Source: Prolixibacteraceae bacterium (GTDB lineage: Bacteria; Bacteroidota; Bacteroidia; Bacteroidales; Prolixibacteraceae). Taken from it: a stretch of DNA of 64,000 bases. Position numbers and translations under genes: made by a program. Positions 45,517-54,103 of the stretch are shown here, in pieces. The stretch is from contig JABGRN010000010.1 of assembly GCA_018648265.1 (NCBI GenBank), positions 1 to 64,000 on the forward strand, given 5' to 3'. Under the pieces are notes generated by a model, which was given only the letters and a program-made list of their open reading frames with translations, ran no database searches and was not told the origin of the DNA. Positions within the stretch are counted from its first letter, which is position 1. Every line of letters begins with the position of its first letter.

Positions 45517-47415
45517 ATGAAAAAATACACTTTCCTATTAACTTTTATGCTACAATTCATCTTAGTTTTTGCCCAGGACTATGAAATAACATTTGTAGGA
45601 TCGGGAGCCAGCAATACAGTAGATTCTATTTTAGTTGAGAATCTGACTCAGGGGACTTCGATAAAAATGTCAGGAACAGATACACTTATGTTGACAAAAA
45701 TGACCACCGGTATCAATTCTATAAATAGGGATTCAAATTTTCCACTTCTTATATACCCAAATCCATTTACAAAGCGTTGCCAACTTGAGTTTTCCACACT
45801 AAAATCAGAAAATATTACTATTCAAATATATGATTTATCAGGGAAGCTAAACACTTCAAAAGTCGAATATGTTGAACCGGGCAATCATTATTTTCAAATA
45901 AATGGTATTCCACAAGGTATGTATATTGTTCGGCTTCGTTCGGCAAGCTTTTTTCAATCTGCAAAAATATTTAGTTTTAATCAGAATTCAGGAGAAGCGG
46001 AAATAATATACCAAGGTTATAGCCCTGAACCCAAAACTGAACTAATTGAAAAAAGTGGGCGTGCACTCTATAAATTTCTTCCTTATTATAACGACGATAA
46101 CATATTACTGTGGGGATGGGGAGGAAATAAGTTCGTGGTTTCACGCGGATTTTCAATGACTAAAGAACCTGAAATTGAAGAAAATAATGTTTTTACTTTT
46201 AAATTTACACCTTGTAGCGATAAAAATGGAAATAGTTATACCACATGTGAAATAGGAGATCAAATCTGGATGGCAGAAAACTTTTCCTGCGAAACCGACT
46301 TTGGTTCCTGGGCTTTCGATAATGATGAAAACAATGTAGCAACTTACGGTCGTTTATACACGTGGGAAGCTGCAATGGAAAATGCACCAGATGGATGGCA
46401 TTTACCTTCGGTAGATGAATGGGTTCAATTACAGGAATTCCTGGAAGGAAACAGTAACGATAATTTAGTTAGCGCATTAAAGAAAGATTCGGGATGGCTG
46501 CCCGGAGAAAATGGAAATTCTGGCAATGGAACAAATGCCAGTGGATTTGCTGCGATTCCAGGGGGGGCACGATGGTTTTTAAATGGTACATTTTATGGCG
46601 TTGGCACTTCATCTTATTTCTGGACCGGAACAGAATCGGAACCAACCAGAGCACATATGAGAAAATTAACCAGCGACAATAATGAAATGGGCATGGGGAA
46701 TAGTATTAAAGATTATGGCTTTTCAGTCAGGTATATAAAAGATAAGGTTACTTACGGAAGTATTACCGACACACGCGATGGGCAAACCTACAAAACAATA
46801 GAAATTGGGACCCAAACATGGATGGCCGAAAACCTAAAATACACCGGAACTATCCCCGGAATAGCATGGAAACCGACAACCGATGATAAGGAATGGGCAG
46901 AAAAAGGACCACATTCGGGTGACGCATATTGTTGGTATGATAATGATGAAAGTTATAAAGATTTATACGGAGCCCTGTATAACTGGTATGCTGCAGGGTA
47001 TGTCGATCTTTGCCCAAGCGGTTGGCATGTTCCCAGCGATCTGGAATGGGAAACATTATCAGATTTCCTTATTGACAACGGTTATGGTTATCAGGGAAGT
47101 GGGATTGATATTTCAAAGGCCTTAGCAGCAACAACAAATTGGGATTATTGTTTTTCTCCGGGAGACACCGGAAATGACCCGGCAAGCAACAACAGTAGTG
47201 GATTCTCAGGTCTCCCGGCAGGCCATCGTTCTTTTCTGGGAGGTTATAGTCTCGAAGGAAACGGTGGTTATTGGTGGTCAAGAACGCAGTATGATAGTGG
47301 TTTATATGCCATTCAAGATGCCTGGACTAGACAATTAAAATACCAATCTAATTATTTCATGCGAAATTGGGGTGGCTATAATAATGGATTTAGTGTTAGA
47401 TGTATTAAAGATTAA
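45517..47415 (+). CDS. Exported FISUMP-domain protein with internal T9SS-like domain
   Basis: 632 residues, signal peptide ending VFAQ at 20. Residues about 22-65 form a short strand-rich start (YEITFVGSGASNTVDSILVENL). Residues about 75-155 resemble a type A T9SS sorting domain (LLIYPNPFTKRCQLEF...ITIQIYDLSGKL...GMYIVRLRS), but at the N-terminal side rather than the end. Two FISUMP (Fibrobacter succinogenes major paralogous) domains follow, about 235-407 and 418-632. Each has IGDQIWMAENF / IGTQTWMAENL, an APDGWHLPS / CPSGWHVPS core and a terminal GFSVRYIKD / GFSVRCIKD. The function of FISUMP domains is unsettled; surface binding is likely. No partner genes adjoin. Confidence 0.88.
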   Translation: MKKYTFLLTFMLQFILVFAQDYEITFVGSGASNTVDSILVENLTQGTSIKMSGTDTLMLTKMTTGINSINRDSNFPLLIYPNPFTKRCQLEFSTLKSENITIQIYDLSGKLNTSKVEYVEPGNHYFQINGIPQGMYIVRLRSASFFQSAKIFSFNQNSGEAEIIYQGYSPEPKTELIEKSGRALYKFLPYYNDDNILLWGWGGNKFVVSRGFSMTKEPEIEENNVFTFKFTPCSDKNGNSYTTCEIGDQIWMAENFSCETDFGSWAFDNDENNVATYGRLYTWEAAMENAPDGWHLPSVDEWVQLQEFLEGNSNDNLVSALKKDSGWLPGENGNSGNGTNASGFAAIPGGARWFLNGTFYGVGTSSYFWTGTESEPTRAHMRKLTSDNNEMGMGNSIKDYGFSVRYIKDKVTYGSITDTRDGQTYKTIEIGTQTWMAENLKYTGTIPGIAWKPTTDDKEWAEKGPHSGDAYCWYDNDESYKDLYGALYNWYAAGYVDLCPSGWHVPSDLEWETLSDFLIDNGYGYQGSGIDISKALAATTNWDYCFSPGDTGNDPASNNSSGFSGLPAGHRSFLGGYSLEGNGGYWWSRTQYDSGLYAIQDAWTRQLKYQSNYFMRNWGGYNNGFSVRCIKD

Positions 47416-47602
47416 AATTAATTACTCTGACTCCGTTGATTCAGAATTTGCTAAAAACTTTATCCAAATCAGATTTGATACAGGAAATGGCATTGCAAAG
47501 GGTTGTATTCGATTTTTATCTTGAAAATAAGGTTTTATAATCCTTAATACAAAAATTTGCTACTAAGGTTCAGAATTAAAAATAAGGTTAATTAAAAATT
47601 AT

Positions 47603-47734
47603 GAGCCTACACTGAAAAGTGATTTTTCGTCATTGCGAACGAAGTGAAGCAATCTCAACAGACACATTTACAGCGATTTTAGGATTGCTTCTTATCTCAC
47701 AGTGCCGGGCATTTTGAATTTTTGGAGTAGGCTC
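47603..47734. repeat. Short repeat bounded by 8-base inverted ends
   Basis: GAGCCTAC at 47603-47610 and GTAGGCTC at 47727-47734 bound 132 bases. Inside is CGTCATTGCGAACGAAGTGAAGCAATC split over 47638-47664, a phrase I associate with dispersed intergenic repeats in many bacterial genomes. The rest is not structured. Single copy here, so mobility is unproven. Confidence 0.5.
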
Positions 47735-48148
47735 AAATATAATCCATTTCCTTCTACCCGGAAATTTTAATTGTTCTATTGATTAACCTCAATTTTATTA
47801 TTACCAAAACAAATCACTTTTCGGTGTGGATTCGTGATGCTAACATTCCGTTTTTGTTTTGAGAGAAAACTTTTCGCTTGCCCCTCAAAAAATTATTTTT
47901 CATCGAGATACAAAACCAGCTCTTCTTCCTATGCACATTTAATAATTGAGTTGTTAAACAACTTTTTTAATTTCAGGCAAAACAGTAAAAATGTCTTTTT
48001 GTGATTCCCCTCAATTATTATAAAAAATAACTCTTAACCGGAAAAGAAATATGAACTTAAGACATATCCAGAAACTTATATATGATGACAATTCTTCAGT
48101 TAAATTTCAACAAAGGAGACAATGTGGCGCAATTAATTTGTTAAAAAT

Positions 48149-48160
48149 TGACATTTGTCA
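48149..48160. promoter_or_regulatory. Inverted repeat TGACATTTGTCA, possible heat-shock operator
   Basis: Five-base arms TGACA and TGTCA around TT, about 87 bases before the hsp20 start. Position and symmetry suit a regulator site, but no known operator consensus is claimed. Confidence 0.3.
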
Positions 48161-48232
48161 GTTTTTTCTTAGTGGAACAAGAATTGAATAACGGAATGCA
48201 GATTTTAATTTTTAAATATTAACCAAAGAATA

Positions 48233-48238
48233 AAGGAG
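48233..48238 (+). promoter_or_regulatory. Strong Shine-Dalgarno sequence (AAGGAG) for hsp20
   Basis: AAGGAG lies eight bases before the ATG at 48247. Strong sites like this are uncommon among the other genes of this window and suggest high expression. Confidence 0.7.
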
Positions 48239-48246
48239 AAAAAGTC

Positions 48247-48696
48247 ATGAATTTAGTAAGATTTAACAACCCACGTTACCAAACAAACAGAGTTTTAGTT
48301 GATGAGTTATTCAATAATTTTTTCAGGAACGATTACCACGAAAGTTACGTAAACAAAAGCAGATCGAAACCTGCTACAAATGTTTTCGAAACTGAAGACG
48401 ATTTCAAAATTGAAATATTGTTGCCGGGCTTTAAAAAGGAAGATGTTGCGCTGAATTATCAAAAAAATCTGTTGACCATTAAAGTAGAAAATAAGGTAAA
48501 AGAAGAAAATTCGGAAGAGTTTAAATATGTTCACCGCGAATTTGGAGCATTTAATTTCGAGAAACAATACCGCATTCCTAAATCGGTAAACGACGAAAAA
48601 ATTAGTGCACAATTCGAAAACGGAGTATTAAACATTGTACTTCCGAAAAAAGAAGAAGCTTTGGAAAAAGCTCCGGTAGATATTAAGATTTCATAA
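48247..48696 (+). CDS. Small heat-shock protein, Hsp20/alpha-crystallin family
   Basis: 149 residues. The N-terminal part (LVDELFNNFFRND) is followed by the alpha-crystallin domain from about 40: PATNVFETEDDFKIEILLPGFKKEDVALNYQKNLLTIKVENK. It closes with IPKSVNDEKISAQFENGVLNIVLPKKE, which ends in the A-x-x-x-n-G-V-L motif. It acts as an ATP-independent holdase chaperone in the cytoplasm, forming oligomers. Single gene with a strong ribosome site and a strong terminator, consistent with stress-induced high expression. Confidence 0.95.
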   Translation: MNLVRFNNPRYQTNRVLVDELFNNFFRNDYHESYVNKSRSKPATNVFETEDDFKIEILLPGFKKEDVALNYQKNLLTIKVENKVKEENSEEFKYVHREFGAFNFEKQYRIPKSVNDEKISAQFENGVLNIVLPKKEEALEKAPVDIKIS

Positions 48697-48733
48697 GTTT
48701 GGTTTTGAGTGATAGTTTAGTTTAGGTTGATTT

Positions 48734-48764
48734 AAAAGCCCGGCAAAATGCCGGGCTTTTTTTT
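48734..48764 (+). terminator. Rho-independent terminator after hsp20
   Basis: AGCCCGGC pairs with GCCGGGCT around a five-base loop, with four A before and eight T after. A very strong hairpin. Confidence 0.95.
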
Positions 48765-48961
48765 GTTCTGAAAAGTACGTTTCCCTTTTTAAATTGATAA
48801 AACAAATGAGAATTGTAATTCGATAAACCATTGAAATTTTTAGAATTTATGAACTTATGATATTATATGAGAGTTTATTGTTAACAATAATAATTGAACA
48901 TTAGTCTCAAATATTCAATTTATTATTTAACTTTAAAACGCCCAATTAAAATCTTATCTAT

Positions 48962-51673
48962 ATGAAAACCATCAAACTAACCAAAACTACCGGGATTCTC
49001 TTCCTGTTTTTGTTTATTTCATCATTTGTATTATCCCAAGAATTAAAAAGTCAACAATCTTCAAATACTTCTGAAGTATTATTTTATGATGATTTTGAAG
49101 ATGAGGACAACATTGATTTTTCTAAATGGACAACAGAAAATCTTGAAGGATGGCATTACTGGCATATTGTTGCTGGCGGTGGACATGTTATGCGATTTGA
49201 AAAAACAGATATCGCTCAAAACGATTGGTTAATTACAAAGCAAGTTGTTGGTAATAACATCGAGAATATTTTAATCAATTTTGACCATTTTTACTTTGCA
49301 CAAGGTCTAAAACCAAAATTATATTACACCAATCATTATAATGGTCTCGCAAGTGAAAGCAGTTGGAATGAAATTAATTACTCACTTGGAGAGAATGAAA
49401 ATGAATGGTATAATTCAGGCGACATAATTATTGAAAATCCTGGAGACACACTTTATTTTGCCTTTCAATACAATGCTACACCAGAAGAGGCTATTTATTT
49501 TTTATTCGATAATTTCAAAGCCCAAAATTATGCACCTCTTGTCTATGATAAAGTTGGAGAATCTGAACATTTTGAGTTTTATGCAACTTCTGAACAGGCA
49601 AATTATTGGGATACTATTTCAGCCTCAGTCGATGATTGGTTTAAAGAACTTTGTTCATTTTGGGACAGACCCCAAACCGATCCACTATTTCTCGAAAGTG
49701 AAAAAGTAAAAATTTACCTAACAGACAAAAATCAAATAGACGAACAAATTGGTATTACTACTCCTGATTGGAAATATGGTGGATATAAATTACCCGATGA
49801 GATTTACGTTGCTATCCCCCCTGGCGGTGATAATGATATTTATGAAGATTCTTTTAAGCTATTAGTTAAGAATATATTTAGTCAGTTTGTCTTGAAAAAA
49901 AGAAATAACAGAGATCATGGAGGTTATTTAACAGACTATTATTCAGAAGCGTTTGGATTATACCAAAGTGGTTACAGACCAAACAGGGATTCTATCCTAC
50001 ATGCTATTAATGAACTTGGACGACTTCCAATGCTTAGCGATATCGAAAATGTTGCAGGTATTAATAATACTTATAAAAAGGATTTACTTGTATCTTACAT
50101 AGAGTCACTAGTGTTGTCTCTCTCCTATCAAAGTTTGTATCATGGTCATGAAGAAGGGTGGCAAGCTCATCTCAAATACTACTATCAGGCGGAAGAAGAA
50201 AATAGAATGGGATTAAAAACATCTTCAACACATTTCGATATTTATAGCATCGCGCGCGATACAATTTATAATAAACTAATGATTCAACAGCTTGAAGAAC
50301 TATTTATTCATTATACTTCTCTTTTTGAGTTGAATATTCATTGTCGTATTAATATTGTTATATATCCGGATATTGAAACAGCGACTGGTTTAAATGGCGA
50401 AAGTTACAGTATTGGTTCTGCACAAGGTGGTGATTTATTAAATGTACTTTCGCCACACACCGCTGACAATCCAATGGAAGCAGCAGCCGCTGGAGGACTT
50501 CTTGCTCACGAATTTTGGCACGTTGTTCATTTTCATATGCGACCCTACAATGGATATTCCGGGGGATATTTTATTATGGAAGGTATGGCTGATTATATGC
50601 GTGAGGGAACTATTGATATGGTGCGAACAGTTCACGACCTCTGGAAAGTTGAAGAGCTACTTTATAATTATTACAACGAAAATTCAACCGAGCCTACACT
50701 GGAATATATTATGAATAATCCGCAAGTTGTTGAACCTTATTTGTTCGGGCAGATATTTTTCAACTATTTAATTCCTGATGTTGCAAGTTACATAGAAGTC
50801 AAAAATTTCTTTTTAGGAAGATGCGACTGGTTAGCCATTAATGTAGCATATGAAGAGATTGAAAAAGGTTATATCAATTACCTTAAAAGTCTTGTGAACT
50901 ATGCTCCACCAGACACTCTCGTTGAAATACCCTTTGACGAACAATTCGACAATTTTTTTAATGGCTGGTCAAAACCCAATTTTAATAACCCAGATAATTG
51001 GCAAATTAATGATGGAGGATTTGATGGAGGTAATTGCGCTAGATTCTATACTCACAGTGATACAAGTGAACCAATTGAATCATGGTTAATTTCTCCACCA
51101 TTAAATGCTGAAAATATGGAGCAAATTAAATTATCATTCGATTTTGCACGATATGGTGAAGGAATAGAATTAGAAGTTTTTTACACCAATAGTTTTAAAG
51201 GATATACAGATAGTACGAATTGGACCTCAGCAAATAGAATTACAATGCCAAATGACTGGGGATGGAGTAATTCTGGAGAAATAACCATATCTAATCCACC
51301 AGACACAGTTTTTATTGGATTACAAAAAAAATCAACCGGAGAACAACACCTTCAACTTTATATCGATAATTTCAAAGTTAATGGAAATATTACAAATGTA
51401 CCTCTAAATGAACATTCAAAAAATGATTATAGAATTTATCCAAACCCTATAACCAATACATCAATAATTTCATTTACAAATACAAAAACAGAAAATATAA
51501 ACCTTTCAATTTTCGATTTACAAGGAAGGAAAATCTGCACTGTTCTGGATAAAAATATGTCCCAAGGAAATCACTCAATTCCATTAGGAAAACACATTCA
51601 AACGAATGGAGTATATTTTTGCCGTCTGGCAACAACAGAAGGAGTTTCTACTTTAAAACTAGTGGTAAATTAA
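48962..51673 (+). CDS. Secreted gluzincin-type metalloprotease with tandem protease-like domains and T9SS sorting domain
   Basis: 903 residues, signal ending VLSQ near 25. Two choice-of-anchor-J-like jelly rolls flank the protease part (about 35-195: FYDDFEDEDNIDFSKW; about 655-820: FDEQFDNFFNGW). Between them are two similar protease-like modules. The second (about 430-620) has the zinc motif HEFWH (516-520) with Glu540 in FIMEGMADYM, the gluzincin arrangement of peptidase-MA/M1-like enzymes. The first (about 205-420) repeats the opening (EHFEFY against THFDIY) but has no HExxH and looks inactive. Residues about 825-903 are a type A T9SS domain (YRIYPNPITNTSIISF...GVYFCRLAT). It probably degrades protein outside the cell. 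Exact family uncertain. Confidence 0.85.
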   Translation: MKTIKLTKTTGILFLFLFISSFVLSQELKSQQSSNTSEVLFYDDFEDEDNIDFSKWTTENLEGWHYWHIVAGGGHVMRFEKTDIAQNDWLITKQVVGNNIENILINFDHFYFAQGLKPKLYYTNHYNGLASESSWNEINYSLGENENEWYNSGDIIIENPGDTLYFAFQYNATPEEAIYFLFDNFKAQNYAPLVYDKVGESEHFEFYATSEQANYWDTISASVDDWFKELCSFWDRPQTDPLFLESEKVKIYLTDKNQIDEQIGITTPDWKYGGYKLPDEIYVAIPPGGDNDIYEDSFKLLVKNIFSQFVLKKRNNRDHGGYLTDYYSEAFGLYQSGYRPNRDSILHAINELGRLPMLSDIENVAGINNTYKKDLLVSYIESLVLSLSYQSLYHGHEEGWQAHLKYYYQAEEENRMGLKTSSTHFDIYSIARDTIYNKLMIQQLEELFIHYTSLFELNIHCRINIVIYPDIETATGLNGESYSIGSAQGGDLLNVLSPHTADNPMEAAAAGGLLAHEFWHVVHFHMRPYNGYSGGYFIMEGMADYMREGTIDMVRTVHDLWKVEELLYNYYNENSTEPTLEYIMNNPQVVEPYLFGQIFFNYLIPDVASYIEVKNFFLGRCDWLAINVAYEEIEKGYINYLKSLVNYAPPDTLVEIPFDEQFDNFFNGWSKPNFNNPDNWQINDGGFDGGNCARFYTHSDTSEPIESWLISPPLNAENMEQIKLSFDFARYGEGIELEVFYTNSFKGYTDSTNWTSANRITMPNDWGWSNSGEITISNPPDTVFIGLQKKSTGEQHLQLYIDNFKVNGNITNVPLNEHSKNDYRIYPNPITNTSIISFTNTKTENINLSIFDLQGRKICTVLDKNMSQGNHSIPLGKHIQTNGVYFCRLATTEGVSTLKLVVN

Positions 51674-51694
51674 ATGTTGAATTCTAAAAAAACT

Positions 51695-51739
51695 AAGGAT
51701 GACATCTTTTTATTTTAAACTTAAAGAGATGTCATCCTT
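51695..51739. repeat. Hairpin 1 of a covarying tandem pair
   Basis: AAGGATGACATCT at 51695-51707 pairs perfectly with AGATGTCATCCTT at 51727-51739. It lies between convergent genes and may end transcription in both directions. Confidence 0.8.
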
Positions 51740-51763
51740 CTTCTCAGTGTAAACTGAATTAAA

Positions 51764-51808
51764 AAGGATACCATCTCTCATTTCAAAACTTAGAAAGATG
51801 GTATCCTT
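51764..51808. repeat. Hairpin 2 of a covarying tandem pair
   Basis: AAGGATACCATCT at 51764-51776 pairs perfectly with AGATGGTATCCTT at 51796-51808. It differs from hairpin 1 at the two central stem positions, with matching changes on the other arm, so pairing is kept. Confidence 0.8.
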
Positions 51809-51816
51809 ACTTTTCA

Positions 51817-51846
51817 CTCCACTCCTTTGGAGGGGCTGGGGGAGGC
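51817..51846. repeat. GC-rich REP-like motif
   Basis: CTCCACTCCTTTGGAGGGG followed by CTGGGGGAGG lies at the end of the S46 peptidase gene. This resembles the short GC-rich repeats common between genes in Bacteroidota. No other clear copy was found here, apart from the weaker likeness at 11348. Confidence 0.45.
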
Positions 51847-51850
51847 TTCC

Positions 51851-53998
51851 CTACTCCACAATCTCCATTTCATCCAACAAATAACCGGCACCTGCAAACC
51901 TATCGATGAGAAAAAGTGCATAACGAATATCGATGGCAATGTTTCTGCATTGGTCAGGGTCGAACATAATATCGCTCATTGTTCCTTCCCAACCACGGTC
52001 GAAGTTTACGCCAATTAACTCGCCATTTGCGTTTACCACCGGACTTCCGGAATTTCCACCGGTTGTATGATTCGAAGCGGTAAAACAAACCGGAACATCA
52101 CCGTTTACTTCGTATTTACCAAAGTCGCCAGAATTGAAAATTTCTTTTAACCGATCGGGCACATCGTAATCGTAAATCTCCGGATTGTCCTTTTCCATAA
52201 TTCCCGATAAAGTTGTGTAATGTTTGTAAGCAACACCGTCTTTTGGCAAATAACCTTCCACTTTTCCATAAGCCACACGCAAAGTCATGTTAGCATCGGC
52301 AGGCAAAGGTTCTCCGTTTTTCATGTCCATAATCCCGGCCATGTACTTTTTCATATTTGCAGTAATTTCATCATTTATGGATCTTACTTTTGGAGAAATA
52401 TCCATTTCGCTTTTCATTCTCAATTTGTTGTACATCAAAAAGAGGGGATCTTTTCTCAATTTCAACAATTGCTTTTCTGAACCATTTTCTATTAAATCAG
52501 TTAACTTTTCTTTATCAGCTAAAATCGATTTCTGATATACTTTTTTAATTAATTTATCTGATTGGAATTTATTGATTGATTCAGCAAAATCCAATGGCAA
52601 AAAAGTATCATCAACACCTTCAACCAACATTGGCATTAATTCGGCAAACAATTTCTCATCGGTGGTTTGATTAAAATCTTTGAAAAACCTGGGCAAACTA
52701 CCTAACATAGTTTTACGCGATAATTTAACTTTATCCGTTTGTTTATTTTCGATGTTATTTACAATGGAATTTGCCTGCCCTGCCAGTCTAAAAATTTCGA
52801 CTCCCCGAAACACTATTTCCGAATAATAATCGGAAGCATGAATGTATTTTTTATACTGTGCATAAAGAGTTTCAAAATTGCTAAAAACCTCTTGATAATC
52901 ACTTTCCCACTCACCGTTTTCCAGTGCCCATTTTTTAAATTCCTTTTCAAAAGCAAGTTTGCTGTTTACAGCATCCAATCGTTTCAAACCTTTAATTTCG
53001 CCTTGCCATTTTTTCCATGCATTACTAATGCCAGCATATTTTGCTGCGTACTGAATTCTAACTTTCGGATCAGCTTCCATATCCGCACCAATAATTTCTA
53101 ATTTTGTGTCGCGTATTTTAATCCGATTCGGGTCGCGCTGGTTCATTGTAATATCAACTTCCTTCGAAGGCCAGTATTGCATTGTGCTTCCGGGGTAACC
53201 AAAAACCATGGTAAAATCGTTTTCCTGAACTCCTTTCATTGAAATCGGGAAAAACTTTTTTGGTTTGAAAGGAACATTATCCTCCGAATATTCAGCCGGT
53301 TCATTGTTTTTATCGGCATAAACCCGGAAAAGTGAAAAATCACCAGTATGACGTGGCCACATCCAATTATCGGTGTCGCCGCCAAATTTACCAATTGCCG
53401 ATGGCGGAGCACCTACCAAACGAACATCTTTATAAATTTTATACACATAAAGAAAGTATTGATTACCATAAAAGAGAGGTTTTATTTGAGTACTAAATTT
53501 TCCGTCAATCGCAGCCTCTTTCTGAATTGCAGATGAGTTTTTCTTTATTTGATTTTGCTTTTCTTCCTCAGAAATACTTTCTGTTCCCTCCAAAACTTTC
53601 TCTGTAACATCTTCCATGTATTCTAAAAAACGAACAGTTAAACCCGGATTCGACAACTCCTCGCTGCGATTCATCGCCCAAAATCCATCGGTTAAATAAT
53701 CGTTTTCAACCGAACTGTGCGACTGAATATTTCGATAACCGCAATGATGATTTGTAATCAGTAATCCGTCGCCGGAAATCAATTCGCCAGTGCAACCGCC
53801 ACCAAAAATAACCACGGCATCTTTCATGCATGCATTATTCACATCGTAAATATCCTGAGCATTGAGTTTAAAACCCATTTCCTGCATTTCAGCAAGATTA
53901 TATTTTTCAAGTAAAATGGGAATCCACATTCCCTCTTTGGCAAATAAATAACCAACTGATAAAAGAGTTACCAGGGTAAAAAGCACAATTTTTTTCAT
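51851..53998 (-). CDS. S46 dipeptidyl peptidase, DPP11 type (Asp/Glu-specific)
   Basis: 715 residues, signal peptide ending FAKEG near 21. Serine-protease triad: His85 (ITNHHCGYRN), an Asp in the GGDTDNWMWPRHTGDFS stretch, and Ser650 (TTGGNSGSPVVN). Eighteen residues after the serine is Arg668 (GVNFDRGWEGTMSD). In S46 enzymes Arg at this place gives specificity for acidic P1 residues (DPP11), and Gly gives the hydrophobic preference of DPP7. The enzyme cleaves dipeptides from peptide N-termini in the periplasm, feeding amino-acid catabolism. It lies between hairpins and the GH92 gene on the same strand and is probably transcribed alone. Confidence 0.93.
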   Translation of the reverse strand: MKKIVLFTLVTLLSVGYLFAKEGMWIPILLEKYNLAEMQEMGFKLNAQDIYDVNNACMKDAVVIFGGGCTGELISGDGLLITNHHCGYRNIQSHSSVENDYLTDGFWAMNRSEELSNPGLTVRFLEYMEDVTEKVLEGTESISEEEKQNQIKKNSSAIQKEAAIDGKFSTQIKPLFYGNQYFLYVYKIYKDVRLVGAPPSAIGKFGGDTDNWMWPRHTGDFSLFRVYADKNNEPAEYSEDNVPFKPKKFFPISMKGVQENDFTMVFGYPGSTMQYWPSKEVDITMNQRDPNRIKIRDTKLEIIGADMEADPKVRIQYAAKYAGISNAWKKWQGEIKGLKRLDAVNSKLAFEKEFKKWALENGEWESDYQEVFSNFETLYAQYKKYIHASDYYSEIVFRGVEIFRLAGQANSIVNNIENKQTDKVKLSRKTMLGSLPRFFKDFNQTTDEKLFAELMPMLVEGVDDTFLPLDFAESINKFQSDKLIKKVYQKSILADKEKLTDLIENGSEKQLLKLRKDPLFLMYNKLRMKSEMDISPKVRSINDEITANMKKYMAGIMDMKNGEPLPADANMTLRVAYGKVEGYLPKDGVAYKHYTTLSGIMEKDNPEIYDYDVPDRLKEIFNSGDFGKYEVNGDVPVCFTASNHTTGGNSGSPVVNANGELIGVNFDRGWEGTMSDIMFDPDQCRNIAIDIRYALFLIDRFAGAGYLLDEMEIVE

Positions 53999-54103
53999 AA
54001 AAATTCAATTAAAATAATTCCGATAAAAATATCACACGCAAAAAGAGGAAAAAATACAGTATCAAACCATGATATTTTGACTGAGTGAGATATTTTTATT
54101 GCC

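Larger units (their letters stand above)
47416..48246. other. Long intergenic region upstream of hsp20
   Basis: 831 bases with no convincing gene. It holds a small inverted-repeat-bounded element (47603-47734), a short inverted repeat TGACATTTGTCA (48149-48160) and the leader of hsp20. A 46-codon frame at 48051-48191 was judged non-coding. Confidence 0.5.

Noticed and set aside
48051-48191. 46-codon frame upstream of hsp20
   Set aside because: No ribosome site, no family resemblance, and it ends within the hsp20 leader.
52739-53101. 120-codon plus-strand frame inside the S46 gene
   Set aside because: Antisense shadow of a well-supported peptidase gene.
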